Origin: Microdochium bolleyi
Taxonomy: Eukaryota > Ascomycota > Sordariomycetes > Xylariales > Microdochiaceae
Direction: 5' to 3'
DNA length: 64,000 nucleotides
NCBI GenBank assembly: GCA_001566295.1
Contig: KQ964249.1
Span: forward strand, 2,356,001-2,420,000
In this document: positions 43,001 through 54,889 of the stretch, in pieces
Numbering within the stretch: the stretch's first letter is position 1
How the letters are laid out: each line of letters opens with the position of its first letter
Position numbers and translations under genes: made by a program
Notes under the pieces: generated by a model
Told to the model about the DNA's origin: nothing
What the model saw: the letters and a program-made list of their open reading frames with translations, nothing else
Database searches by the model: none

Positions 43001-43470
43001 TTCAGCTCCACCAGTATCAGCCAGCGTTTGCAGCATGTGAGCAAATGCTTATGCCGGGATGGCGAGGGTGGTTTAGAGCTCGCGCTCGTGAGCCTATACC
43101 GAACCAGCTGCCGCTCGACATCCGAAGAAAAGGATCATCGTCACGATACCTGCGGCCTGTCACCACTACAATCTATCGTCTGGCCAGAGGCTACATGGAT
43201 CTGGACAAGATGGCGCCGTGGTCCGGGCCCGCTGGCAAGCTGTTGGAGGAAATTGAGGCTTCCTCTCCAATGACGATGCGAGCCATCAAGTCGATCCTTC
43301 GTGTCCACTCGCCCCTCGAGTATGAGGTCTTTGAGGCCGGCAACTTCATTGCAGACGAAGGCGAGGGGGAAGACACTGGCATTTTCGCCGTTGATGATGA
43401 GGACGAAGTTGCGAACTACGAAGAGTGGGGATCGCACGAACAGCAAGACGATCCAGCATATAGAGCATGA
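40090..43470 (+). CDS. Mitochondrial pentatricopeptide-repeat protein (Cya5-like translation factor)
   Basis: An uninterrupted 1126-residue ORF. The N-terminus (MLEKTAASLDHCGLQRVLP, then RTNRRLHTTFWQHGA) matches what I remember of the Pezizomycotina group around Neurospora cya-5, a factor required for mitochondrial cox1 expression. It is basic and poor in acids, consistent with matrix import. Helical repeats fill the centre. The clearest PPR units are at about 543-700: CWNILLNAYARVGNYDKAIE, YSYGTMMQMAGSRGDLGYTA, TWNKLLYYHALRRDLSKVNE and YTYQQLLLALSLCRQADHAL. The C-terminus is acidic (EGEGEDTGIFAVDDEDEVAN). PPR proteins bind specific organellar transcripts; the cox1 target is inferred from the family. 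Confidence 0.85.
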   Translation: MLEKTAASLDHCGLQRVLPSATASLRTNRRLHTTFWQHGATSSVELSQAWQSLMHGTLTRDEHGGQDDTRNGVNLTASSFLLDFLYPNGAVALMRRWVSASDQPLNRSLSVSPARPYTSSAARCAAAEAGARNTATHERTTQNNAANDKSSVFPESADAEDSKLLSTANSQAGQHEDAVRSILARSDVDEAEQLWHHYKALNTVSASHHTSQVIEFLSSTGRLADSWKVSELFHQVELDDWDDSIFKAGASAEVKLQNTQHALEIFGKALDNGNMSGAALVDILDLLLDASLRAPGSDLLLALWSLYPQLSKRLDLEAVTPQLKLVSAIPGLADIALKLKETLRSALLMPSARPGADHSLSMLQKILVRRAVTTCTGDHVLPLLETTRDPTAFEEFLKQSTDRRQYQLATEVYDIYRALPDTVPSRMVMHEVFKAYTKLRANFGTKLAGLEKLWADWHTFHEHPSQRAYQRYLAFFAEFGDKSKVHSLWIDYVQLYADADVLVSGSDTFAHLLHVHAVLGEEEEVRRIFDDMRNKFRLRPNVHCWNILLNAYARVGNYDKAIETFELLSVEHQPDKYSYGTMMQMAGSRGDLGYTADLYRQARSQGLRADPAILSSLVEAYCQNDMWSEAQDVCMRAAKLGTLATRTWNKLLYYHALRRDLSKVNELLQIMADSGVPYNNYTYQQLLLALSLCRQADHALHMLTIGLKDKIFEVTTDHFYIVMGAFVRTGEIPQVLRLSKLMEEYGFHKSSKITFRLAEALAQWRRPAQKTASKRIEERFLTALQAFRHVYYAEGSSHSPSKNEIQSPAGSGKTSERGLMTAGSDETQFGTLSYLLGQLKDYTASKDLVRLYQLVFGQQQGEKHILPVALLNSVMAGHLAEGKHDEVSTAWTALFRNARKKLRSKDYADPVKPSKISARYQYILCTGLKVLLESMLARADAAGMQEVVGKVLADGFLLDSKTWNYYVQALIQLHQYQPAFAACEQMLMPGWRGWFRARAREPIPNQLPLDIRRKGSSSRYLRPVTTTIYRLARGYMDLDKMAPWSGPAGKLLEEIEASSPMTMRAIKSILRVHSPLEYEVFEAGNFIADEGEGEDTGIFAVDDEDEVANYEEWGSHEQQDDPAYRA

Positions 43471-44746
43471 TTGAAGCACGACCAAATAGTGCAGGGAGAT
43501 GCGAACGATAGTCTTAAGCTTCGAGTGTGAAGCTCGATTGTATATAACGACCAACTGTACATCATGTAGATCATAGGCAACGATTAGACAAGACATTAGA
43601 CTGGGCACTTAGACGGAAGAGAAACAGCAGCTACGACAGCCCAGACACGTCCCAGTGAAGGGGCACGGCGAAGCACAACACGATTGCCGTTTTGTTTCGT
43701 GAGGGTGCCTACCTGTCTGCAGCCACCCTGCCGTCTATTGTCCTTGGATACCCCGAGATATCAGGCGAGCCGGAATGCTGCGAGCTGACCTGTATCCCCA
43801 AGTCGAGTCACTGCAGGGGCATCGTGTCCGTCCTCGATGAGCTCCCCGGTATTCCCTATCGGGGACCCACCACTCCCTCTTTGTTTTTCTGCACGCCTTG
43901 TGCTTGACAAGCCTTGTGTGACGAGGCTTGGAGGCTGATAAGGCCAGGGGTCAGTCGCCAAAGGGAAAGCCGTTCCGCTGGCCGTTGAGATATCAGGGAC
44001 GTTGTCGAAGCACGAGGGGCTGGCCCGTGGCTCATGTGTGGACGCCCCTCCCGGCATCGGATCGGTGAGTCGGAGCGGAGTGGAGATTGGTCGACCCCGT
44101 GTGGGGGATTCCGAGGGACCCCGATATAAGTCGAGAGTTGGCGGGGATCTGCTACTTACGCTCTTGCACCACCTTGCGAGCTTCTGAGTCACGAGGAAAC
44201 GGGCGACTATTTGTGCAGATAAGCATGAGTTCGTAGTCACTCGTTATCGGAATAGGATGATCTCATATATATAAGGGAAAGGCGGGGGGTATACAAAGAG
44301 GAAAGCAAGAGGTTGTGCTATCGGGGCTTTGTCCGTTCGTGGTTCTCCACCTTGGCGGGCACCGACTCATACCGACACTAACACATCGGCGTGTTGCTCC
44401 CTTGTCAAACACCTGTTTACTATATAGTTGCCTCATGCTCCGCGACTGTACACTCCACCGACAATTTTGTTATTTCCCCGGCTTCCGACTTCGAATTGGA
44501 TACTGGCGTAGAAAGAAACCAAGTCTGTGTTGCGAAACTCGTAAGCTGTCAAGTTCCCCTGTATACAGGTACGTCGAGAAGCAGCAGCGGTCGTGATCAC
44601 GGTTTTTGTTTTCTGGTTCCGTGCATGGTGAGTTGGTGTCGTCTGAGACTGACATGTGCCGTAAGTAGCTTACACGCACGTCCCGAGCACCTCGTGACAC
44701 CATAGGAAGACGCAGATAAGAGACAGACTCTGATAGAGCACCTCAC
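43471..44746. other. Intergenic 1.3 kb upstream of the GNAT gene
   Basis: It contains the PPR gene 3' end and a clear TATA box on the + strand, about 470 nt before the GNAT start. A possible two-exon small gene on the minus strand (43735-44226) is discussed as a finding but is too weak to call. The ORFs seen here are otherwise short. Confidence 0.5.
44266..44275 (+). promoter_or_regulatory. TATA box (TATATATAAG)
   Basis: A perfect TATATATAAG on the + strand, followed by purine-rich sequence. The nearest downstream gene is the GNAT gene at 44747, which would give a leader of about 430 nt. GT..AG-like signals in that leader (GGTACGTC at about 44568, GGTGAGTT at about 44627, CGTAAGTA at about 44660) hint at 5'-UTR introns. 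Confidence 0.5.
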
Positions 44747-46016
44747 ATGTGGTGGGCAAGCAGGATGGGCAGTACAACAGCAGGCACCATGACGAGGCAG
44801 GCCGTCTCCAAGGCCACCATCACCCACGCGGCTGCGCTGTCGTCCTCCGCCGCGCAGTCGAGGAGGGCACTAGTGCCGCGGACCATCAACCTCTCCAGAT
44901 CCATTCCAAGAAATTCGACACCAACATCAACAACCGGAACGACCAGTCAAGATGGCCCAGCAACGACGACCACGCTTAGAATGGTCGCCTGCACCCCCGC
45001 CGACGTCCCGGCCAGCGTGGACGTGTATATGGCCGCGTTCGGCCGGGGACCCCTGACGCACTGGTGGCCGCCCAAGAAGCACCTGGACGAGGGGATGCGG
45101 GTGTGGCAGGAGGGCCGCTTCGCAAACCGACACGCGGATCCGCGGAGCGTGCAACTCATGGCCTATATGGTCGGCGATGACGATGCCGATGGGCGAGTGC
45201 AGCAGCAGCAGGGGGAGGAGGAAAACCAGCAAGTCAGCACCGAGGACGTGGTTGCGTACGCCAAGTGGACGCTGCCGAACCGGGGATTATCTGAGGAGGG
45301 GCGCAGGCACTTCGAGAGCCTCCGGCGGGCGATGCTAGGGACGGCATCGTCGTCTCCGCGGACTGCAACCTCGGGGGCCGACCAGCGGGACGAAGACGAC
45401 AACGGATGCCCGGCGACGAAGGAGTTCCGCGCAGATCATCCCGCGGACCTGCCGGAAGGGGCGAACCCGGCCTACTACAAGGAATTCTACGACGGCTTGG
45501 AGCGCCTCGGCAAGAAGTGGCGGCTGGACGAGATGCTTGGTATGTCGATTAAAATTTGGCCAACCTTGCTTCTCTCAGTTGCGGCGTGGACGCTGCACCA
45601 TCATGACTGGCTAGTGCTGGACTTTCGTTGCCCTGCTTCCACTCGGGGTGGTGCGCTCGCCCATCCGACCTCTCCTAAATGGCTGCCCTCCAAAAGTTGC
45701 ATCGACGCGGCTGCCGAAACAAGCTGACCATTTTGATTCAACATGAACAGAACTATCTCTGATGTGTACACGTCCCGAGTATCACGGCTACGGCATCGCG
45801 GGAGCCATGATCCGGGACGTCCTCGACATTGCGGACCGCGAAGGCATCCGGACGGTCCTGCTGGGCATGGAGCTGGCGGCGCCACTGTACCAGCGTCTGG
45901 GTTTCAAGACGGTCGACACCGCCGGCTTCGAGCTGGCGAGGACGGAGGCTGGTGAAGACGGGGTGTTGCATGTCATGATCCGCGAGCCGAGAGCCGTCGC
46001 GAAAGGGCAGCCATGA
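44747..46016 (+). CDS. GNAT family N-acetyltransferase
   Basis: A 352-residue protein from exons 44747..45539 and 45751..46016; the 211-nt intron has a GTATGT donor, a GCTGACC branch site and a GAACAG acceptor. The GNAT fold begins at MVACTPADVPASVDVYMAAF (about residue 79). It has a long insertion rich in Gln, Ser and Asp between the first strands (about 145-230). The acetyl-CoA motif A is CTRPEYHGYGIAGAMI, where the usual Gln/Arg of Q/R-x-x-G-x-G/A is His. The end (AAPLYQRLGFKTVDT) is the classic motif B with its Tyr. The 78 residues before the fold are Ser/Thr/Arg-rich and almost free of acids, like a mitochondrial presequence; starts at 44765 or 44981 are also possible. The substrate is unknown. 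Confidence 0.85.
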
Positions 46017-49000
46017 TGGCAGGACCATTTATCCAGCGCGAAGACATTGCTACTCTCGTGTTCTGGTCGTCTCGCCACATGAGTGCCTCATCGTGGAAAC
46101 CAAATCGCTCTCGTGGAGAGCTCCCACACATTTCTGACAAAGACACATGATTCTTTCGATGCCTCGGCTTGAGCCGTACTGGAAGGCTGCCGGTGTCAGC
46201 AAGAACGGACCGAGAATAGGATGCAGAAGCTCTGAGGGTCAACTCTTAGCAGATATCGCAAGGTTCAGAAGCCAGTCGAGCACAGTGCCTAGCCCACAAT
46301 CAAGTATAAGACTGTCGTGGTTAACTTGGAACTTTCTCCCCAATCGTGCCCTCAGATTGATGTACATCGTAGAGAGCTTGTCTGTGCGTTATGGGGGTTC
46401 CACCCATGGGAAGGGCCAGATTTATGCTGTAGTCTTCTATCCCTCTGCCGAAGGTACTTTAAACGTACCTACGTGTACCTACCTTGGGAAGTCATACATA
46501 CTCCGTAGGTCGCGTGATGATTGCTACCTTATGGAGAGCCACTGACATTTCGTGGATGCATCATGTGTGGTACCGACAGACTCCAGGGGCCCTGGTTTTC
46601 GGGGTCCTGCCAAAGTGTACTCATCTTGACGTTGCATCAATCTTTTGATCGTGGATGTTGCAGGATTTCCCTTGGCGTATGCAGGAACGTGGATCGCTCG
46701 AGCATGCCCAGCCGTGGCGCTGCAGGGGACGGGAAATGCTGCTGCCAAAACACCCAACGACCCAGAGACCCCCGGCCTGGCAGCTGGCTGGCGTTTCGAG
46801 ATCGTGACAAGATTCCAACTCTTGGAAAGCTGTAGCCGGAGATTGCACTGGACTGTCGCCAGTATAGACAGCAATTTCCATCGAGTCAACGACCCGGCCC
46901 CCAATCGTCCCATTGCCCCCAGGAGTCCGGGGGGACGAAATGACAAGCGGTCCGCGGCAGGTGTCTGTTGTGATGTACAGTACGATGGAGGTAGACGTGG
47001 CTGCTGGTGATACCAGCGGGCTTGGCCGCAGCCCAGCGCGCACCAGCGTGCTGAGAGAGGTGGTTGGATGCCACGTGTACACACGCATCAGCCTCGCCGG
47101 TTCGGCCGAGCGGCCCACGTGTTGTGCAGCTTGTCGAGATTATCTGTCTTGAGCGGACGCGGTGCATCGCAACGTCGATGTTGACAAGCTCAGCCTTGGT
47201 GCTTGCTGGCTGGGGCCTGGGGCGAGAAGCCTAAGGCACGCCTACCGGTACCTCACGGTACCGCGCGAGCGCCGCGTAAGGTTTGACAGGGAGCGCCACA
47301 GCACAACCCTGGGACGTCCAGGGGCCTGTACCCATGCATGTTTCATCAGCAACGCCGTGCAACGTACGCCTTAACATGAAACGTGAATCGAGGCAGCCAG
47401 GCCAGAGCAAGCCGACTTCACAACTCGCAAGGATAGCACATTCCAGGCGGGCACCGGAACCCCGTCGAGCTCCATCGCAGACATCCTATGGGATCGTACT
47501 CCGTGCTGTCCCTATGGTACCTTTACATACAACAAACAAGCGGGCCGCCAGCAGGATCTGCATCTTCTCCGTCTCTTTCGAGCCTGGCAGCTCGTCTCTT
47601 GCCCAGCTGCTGACGTGGAACCCTGCATCTTTTGTCCCGCTGGGAGCCATCGCCCAAGCTATCCGAAACGACACGACAAAGCTCTCTCGGTGATGGCCCA
47701 CAACCGCAAACTCACTTCCATGCCACCAGAGGCCGGTCCGCAGCTCCCCTCGCTCCCTCCCAATCTCCATGCCACCGCGGCCACGCGGCGTCCCTCGCGA
47801 CGACGTTTATCGACGCTACGCTTAGGCAGTCGTCGTGTGGTATTGGAGCACAACCAATACTTGCTTCTCCATATTTTGTGCCACCCTTGCCCCGTCATGG
47901 GTTCCCCCTGACCAAGCCTCCCCCCTGTATGGCGCCTTTTTAGGGGCGTTTTACCCCTGGCGTCGGACCTTTAGCTTTTCGTCCTCCTCAGCCTCGTCGT
48001 TGCAGATTCGAGAGCACACCACAGACCTGGGTTCCAGAGAGTCTCGGTCTGGGCGGCGACGCTGTCATTGATAGCGAGGCCGGGGCTGAAGGGCTGGCTT
48101 TCTGGACGTCCTCGTCGGCAAGAACAACATTGCAGGTAGCCAAGGGCAAGACCGCGAATAATTCTCAAGCAGCATCACCCTTGATAACCTGATGGGGGCC
48201 CCAAGAGATTACGCATTTGCAGAAAGACGCCCACCAACATCTCGGCACCCAACCGGTACTCGCAAGGACGTGTTTGCCAGGAGCTGGTACTGTGAAACCT
48301 TGACCTGTCAACGATACCATGTGTTCTTGGTGCCATGTGTGAGCACTTCTATGTCATGCATCGCCTCAAGCTACCAAGTATCGTCATGTCTGCCTTCCGA
48401 TATACTAGACTGCTCTGGCCATGTTCTCTGGTGTTTCGAGAACTCTGATTCACGGACGCCCGGATCCGGCACCCGCCAGGCGTTGTTTCGTGCAGATACC
48501 GAATCAGCCCACTTGGCCGGCCAGGGCACGCTCCTCAAAGACATCCTCACGGCCTCAAGGTGCCATCGTTTACACTAATTACGTGGCAGGACGGAGGCCA
48601 GGGCGACTGTGCACTATCGCTCGCACCAGGGAGGTGGTGGCGCTGTGCTAATTGCCCTCGAGCTTGGTGCCAGGAACGGATGGCAAAAGGCACACCCTAC
48701 ACATCCAACACCGCCATTCACCCACCCCTCTCTTCAGCTTACGTTAAAGGCAAGGGGTCAACAACCTTGCACATACGGAGTCGGCGATCGTGGAGCAGGC
48801 AATAAACAAGCGCTCTAGCGACTGCTCATTCGCGGCTAGCGGGCCCCCAAGACGACCTGGGCAGAGGCGTCATGTTACATGTCCATCCGCTGTAGGTATC
48901 TCAAGGGTTGCTGCTGAGGAAGAAGTCGGAACTGTGCGTCGTCAAGTTATCGCAGCCGTCCAGGCTCGTACCGTGGCGGCCTGGTGCGTCTTGGTTGCAG

Positions 49001-49788
49001 GAGGCGCTCGCCGAACTGTATCTTGCTGCTACTGCCGGCCTTTTACCTGTCTCTGTCTGACGCCTGGGTTCCGCAGGGCCCTCGCCCTGCTGACCTGCTC
49101 TGCTCTGCAAGACAGCGAGAGTGGCCAGGCTTCGTAGGCCCTGGCTGTGGTGCTGTCAATCTCGACGCCGTGCACAGGACCGGACTCTGCATCCAAAGCC
49201 GTAACTTTGGTGCAAAGGAAGCTAGCCGGCCGAGCTGCAGGACAGCCTCTCGCAAGCGTCTCCCCTACTCCCCACCCCTCCATTCGCACTTGCAGCTGAG
49301 CCTGGACAGATGCACGCACGCACGCCCAGTGCCACCGACCCCGAACCGTGGAAACCCAGCCTGGGCCCCCTTTCTGTTGCCCGCCGATTAGCTTTCCTGC
49401 CCACCACCAGCATCCCCGACCTGACCTCTGTTTCGACGACACCGACCAACCCTTCCTCCACTCGCTGCACCTCGCCTGCCCATACTGCGCGAGCTCTCTC
49501 GCCTCGACACGCAACGTCCGGCTGCCCAGGACACCGATTGCTCGCGCCCAGCCGCTCCGGCACTGTCTGTCCTTTCTCCAGCCGTTAGCTCCCTGAGTCG
49601 CATCGACAACCACCGCCACATCGACTGCTGACGCTTTGTCAGATGTCACACCGCGCCTGAGCTTAACCGTTCTGCGCGACTGTTGACGCCAAACCGCAAT
49701 TTCAACGAGGATTCAAACGGGCGCTGGCCACAAGAGCCAACGTGCGACTGTATACATAGTCCACTTTTGACACACCCCGCGAGCCACG
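46017..49788. other. Intergenic 3.8 kb upstream of the LIM-RhoGAP gene
   Basis: No gene can be supported. ORFs reach 206 codons (49029-49649 -) but are low-complexity, and none has a motif. It has a TACTCCGTA nonamer at 46499-46507, preceded by a twofold TACGTGTACCTACC-like repeat, and a CGGTACC direct repeat at about 47250. The last 700 bp are pyrimidine-rich on the + strand and probably form the RhoGAP promoter and leader. Confidence 0.55.
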
Positions 49789-52700
49789 ATGGACGATTTC
49801 GAAGAAAGCCCGGGTGCGGACGGCGAGGACGTCTTCCCTTGCAAAGGATGCGGCGAGGTGAGATCATAGCGGGATGCAGGCATGGCGCCAGGACAACGGA
49901 AGCATACTAAATCTCGACCTCTTGACAGATCCTCGAGGAGGGCAAAGCTTTCGAACTAGGTAAGTGAATCGGAACAGCACCAATGTGACGGTGCCTGACA
50001 TGCCCGCTCGGTGCAACGCCGAACGCCTTCAAGCAATGCTTCCGCGTTCGCGGTGGTCATGTTCGACATATGGCAGGACGAGGCTAACGACTACCAGCTG
50101 GGAACCGGTGGCATCTCAACTGCTTTCGATGTAACACGTGTGGAACGCTCCTCGACTCGGATGCCAACTTGCTCTTACTGGGAGACGGGTCTCTGATCTG
50201 CAACAACTGCACATATAGTTGCAGTGCTTGCGGCGACAAGATTGAAGACCTTGCGATTCTCACGGGAGACCAAGCATTCTGCGCGACATGCTTTCGATGC
50301 CGTAACTGCAAGCGGAAGATTGAGAATCTCCGTTATGCGCGGACATCCCAAGGAATATTTTGCATGAGCTGCCACGAATCACTCATGGCTCGACGGCGAA
50401 AGAAATCAAAAGCAGCTGCACAAGCCAAGGCAGCGCGAGATAAAGAAAGCTCGCCGATGGTGCCAGAGAAATCGCTCCCCGCGCTCCCACCAAACGCCAT
50501 CCCGCCGAATGCCTTCTCTAACGACCGAGTCGACCCCGAAAGCGATACACCGACGAGCTTGTCCCCGAGACCGAAGCCTTCTTACCAGATCGACGAGTCC
50601 TCCTCAAGAAGCAGCTCTAGGCCGCCAAAATCTCCAGATCGGCCATCTATGGACGGGGGTTTGAACCTACCTACTGCCTCATACCGCAAGAATCGCAACT
50701 CTTCAATCTTCACGGGGAGTGACGTTCACAATTCTCACAACAATGCCGACGATGGTTCATTCTTCATCCCAGTTGCTCTCGATCCTAGCCCAGCACCTTC
50801 GGCCACTCCGAGATCGACTACGGAAGCTTTCCCCCGAAAAGAGAAGGACTATTTCACAATAACGCCAAGCACAACCTCCGCCAGAGTAGACTCACAATCA
50901 AGCACGCCGCACATTGCGTTCCAAGAGAAACCCCGCAGGTCTTCGTCCGAGTACGAGGCTTCGCCAGCGAAGGAGGATCCAAGAAAAGCACTAAAGCAGA
51001 CAAGGAGCGAGAGTCAGCCCACGGTGCCAACTGCTGGGCAACCCCAGAATAGAGAGGGCTCAACAGAGGACTTCAAGTTACAGGACGCCCCCAAGAGCAA
51101 AAAGGGCACCAACAGAAGCGAGTCGAGTCCCAATGTCTCGCAAGATGCGGCAGGAAATAAAGCTAGTGGAAGCTTGAACCGCAAGGACAGGGACAACCAG
51201 TCACTGGCCGAATCTCCGCACATTTCACAATTGGTAGGAGGACACGGCACTCCGAGGACCTCGCATGATTCACGCCCACGTGAGGAACCGGAGAGCCGCA
51301 ATGTTACCTCGCCAACACCAGCTTCTTCAAACAACACACAAAAGCCGATAACCAGAAAAGAAGTCGGTATCACACCTCAGTCACGCAATGGTATGTGTGC
51401 TCCTCTCCAATGCAGTACTGCCTCTTCCGTGCAGCTAATTAACACTCACTGCGTAGTCAATGGCACGAATGCCAAGCCAACAAAGCCAGAGGACATGACA
51501 TCGCCGCCTCGGAATCAGAATACGCAATACATGACCCCGAGGGCACCCCCTGTACCTCCCGGGCAGGCCGGGCAGGCTGGTGATACGGGCGAGCCCAAGA
51601 CCTCTCCCAAACTGCCGAGATGGAGCTCTGGGGGCGACTTCAGCATGGACGAGGACATGGCCCGCATATTGGGTACAGATGAGGGTTCTTCGTCAATACT
51701 GCGCCGCGTATCGAATGCCGTCCGTCATGGTAGGACCAGTAGCACCGAGTCTGCCATGCAGGGGGGCCCGCGCGTTTCCGCACACACCCGCAGTATCAGC
51801 GAGACGACTCGGACTACCATGTCGCCGCGATGGCCCAAGTCTCCGGTTGTTGACGAAGAGAGACCTACCAGTCCCATGCCCATGGGCTTGACAGACGACC
51901 CCAACTTCCTCAAGCGGCAGCTTCGATCATCTGAGCAGCGAGTTCTGGAGCTTGAACGTCAATTCACCAACGACAAGGACTTGCAGAATCTCAGCCTGAA
52001 ACTAGAGGAGAAGCGCAAGACTGTTTCCGTTTTGGACACACAAACCGAGATTATGATTCGGCAACTGGAGGTACTGGCAGGATATGTGGAGCGAGCGAAA
52101 GAGACGAAGCGCCCGATCGACCCGCGCGAGCTTGAGGAGTCTGCCCTCCGGGACTTTGTCAACAAGCTTGAAAAGCTGAAACAATCCATGACGGCATCTT
52201 TGGAGCAGCTGCATGCCGAGCGCGATCAAGTATTGGAGGAGAAGCTCCGTGCTGTGGCCGATCGTGATCGTGCGCGGCTCGAGTTCGAGCAGCTGGTTTC
52301 CAAGAATGCGCAATTGGCGGACCTCAACAACGACTTGACCCATCAGATCCAGGAACGATTCCGGAACAACTCGGATGGCCGGTCACCAGCCGCCCATGGC
52401 CTGGGTATCTACCAGCAGCACAAGGGCACCTCTAATGCCTCGATCAGCCTGGATAATGCCAGCATCCATACCGGCACGACGCTTGTGGCGATGGACGGCG
52501 AAGAGCCCATCCTAGAGAGTGGGCCGACTGTGGTCAAGATTGGAAAGGGTCAAGTGGTGAAGAAGTTCAACTGGAAGAAAGGCTCCAAGGCCGTTGCGCA
52601 GAACATTGCCAAGGGCATGAACAGGACCGCCGCTGCTTTCCAGCAGCCAGAAAGGCAGCACGGCATGCCGGGCGATAACATCGGGCTCCCTTACAACATG

Positions 52701-53579
52701 ACCGTGGTGCCTGTCGAATCACCAGTTGTGCCTGCCGCGAACCAGGCACCGCCGATACCTAATCGCCACCCACAACCCGGAGACGGCGGCCGTCAAGGTT
52801 TCTTCGGCTTCAAGAAGTCTGCGACCATGCCCAGAAATATGGCCGGTATCAATGTCTCCTCACACGACCTGGCCGAGCCGCCAACAGTGCTATTTGGCTC
52901 TGAATTGGCTGATCGTGCCGAGTATGAACGGCGACAGATCCCCTGCGTTGTGACCCGCTGCATTGAGGAGGTCGAGTTACGTGGTATGGACATGGAAGGA
53001 ATTTACCGGAAGACCGGTGGAAATTCACAAGTCAAGATCATCCAGGAGGGATTCGACAAGAACGAAAACTTCGACATCTCGGATCCCGACATGGATATCA
53101 CGGCTGTCACCAGCGTGCTCAAGCAGTACTTCCGCAAACTGCCAAACCCCCTGCTCACCTACGAAGTCTATGACCAAGTTCTCGAGATCAGCAGTACGTT
53201 GAACTAACATTTCCTGATCGCTTGCTACATATCAACTAACGTGTGCACCAGGCATGACCACCGACGCAGAGAAGTGCGCTCATCTCCAGCGCGTGTTCAG
53301 CGAGTTGCCCAGGCAGCACAAGGACTGTCTCGAGTTCCTCATGTTCCATCTCTCTCGGGTGGCGTCCCGTGAGAAGGAAAATCTTGTAAGCATGTCCTGC
53401 CGCTCTGAGCCACATACAAGCATATTGACAACGTGCAGATGACACCCAAGAACCTGGCGGTCGTCTTTGCGCCGACAATCATGAGAGCGACGGCCGTGGA
53501 GCGGGAAATGACAGACATGCACTCGAAGAATCTTGCCGTACAGTTCATCATCGATAACAGTGCCCACATCTTCTCCTAG
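49789..53579 (+). CDS. LIM-domain Rho GTPase-activating protein (Rga1/Rga2 type)
   Basis: A 1134-residue protein from six exons: 49789..49857, 49929..49959, 50098..51390, 51457..53193, 53252..53385, 53439..53579. It stimulates GTP hydrolysis by a Rho/Cdc42-type GTPase and so shapes polarity and septation. LIM1 uses Cys18, Cys21, His39, Cys42, Cys45, Cys48, Cys68 and Cys71. LIM2 starts at Cys75/Cys78, has Cys95 where LIM domains mostly have His, then Cys98, Cys101, Cys104, Cys122 and Cys125. A long Ser/Pro-rich region follows (about 130-640), then a coiled coil (about 650-790). The RhoGAP domain covers about 945-1125: GIYRKTGGNSQ carries the arginine finger Arg982, and KQYFRKLPNPLLTYE and MTPKNLAVVFAPTIMR are the other hallmark boxes. 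It ends in NSAHIFS. Confidence 0.92.
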
Positions 53580-54889
53580 GAGGGGGACTTGTACTACTGG
53601 CCCTGCCCGGAGTCGTCCACGCACCAGTGGCGTCTCTATGTGCGATATCTCGAGGACGCTGCGGCGCGTAGGGTGCGCGCGAGGCGGCGCCGGGCAGCTA
53701 CTTCAATGTCGAGCTTTGGGTCGTACGGGCTCACAGTGTTGCAGTAACTTGCGAACTAGCGACATCAGGGGGTCTTGTTGGGTATGAAACTGTTGTGACA
53801 AGGGTCGGAGTACGTGTGGAAATATTACCCTGTGGTATCGGATTTGTTTTTTCAAGGGGGGTTCCTGTGTCTGATATCGCGTTGTTATCGCGGTTCATAA
53901 GCTTGGCTAGGTTCATTTGCTCTTTGCTACCTACGGGTAGGCTGTTGATGCTTCTGGGCTGCATTCTGTACTGCTCTTTTGTCTTGGCGCGTGGTGGTCA
54001 TCGTTTGTCCCGCTGTTGCATGTGGTTCTACAACGCTTCGTGTTGCTTTGTTACCTATAAAGAATATCCCATGATCGAAAAGAAACGCATACTGCTTTGC
54101 CAATGAGTCTACGAGACTCTTACACAGCAAAAATCTATCGCCCTGCAATGTCTCTGTCCAGTCAGCCGTCTAAGACTCGTCGCCAATTGTGCAGAGCGGG
54201 TTGTGCGTGTAAGGTTATCGTGGATATTTCGACGAGTGCTAACTAAAGTCCGCGGCAGACAAGAGATGAGTGGATTACGCACCGGACACATGTAGACGCA
54301 GAACTAGCATGTTCGTGATTCGCATCGCTTTAGGGGTATTCGCCGGCTACAATTGTAGGAGCGCTTTGCACATCATCATTGTTCATCAGTGTCTGAGTAT
54401 TGAAAGTTGGGTATATACATGTTACTTGGAACGGCTCCAGCGCGCTCGGCAAACAAGCTGCCAGGCGTGGTTGTCCTTTGTCTCTTGATCTTCGCTATGT
54501 TGAGCCTCGGATAGCGCTAATGCTGCGTGGCGTCATGTGTAACCAGCTCCCCTTGCCCAACGAGGGGGTTGTCTGGCTTGGTTGGTCGGGTGTGCAAGTA
54601 TGGATTTAGCTAGATGCTCTGTGTGGGCATGCGGGCTGTGCGCGTCGATCTGTTGCCTCTGATCCGTCCCGTCGCTGCTGAGCAGGATATTGGGAAACAA
54701 GACCGGAGAGCGTGCTGACTCGACCCCTGGCTCACGCACCCTCCAGCTGCGCTGTGAATGGAGATTTATGGCGCTGTTATCTTTTCTCGCTGGGACGATC
54801 ACCTCCCTGGGCCTCAGAGTTGACAATCCTGGTGTGATATAAGTCAGAGTACTCGTGTTGGGCATGTTGAAATTATGCCTGTCTTCCTC
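53580..54889. other. Convergent intergenic region, 1.3 kb
   Basis: 3' ends of the LIM-RhoGAP gene (+) and the Fyv7 gene (-). Only short, unrelated ORFs are present; I see no gene or repeat. Confidence 0.6.
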
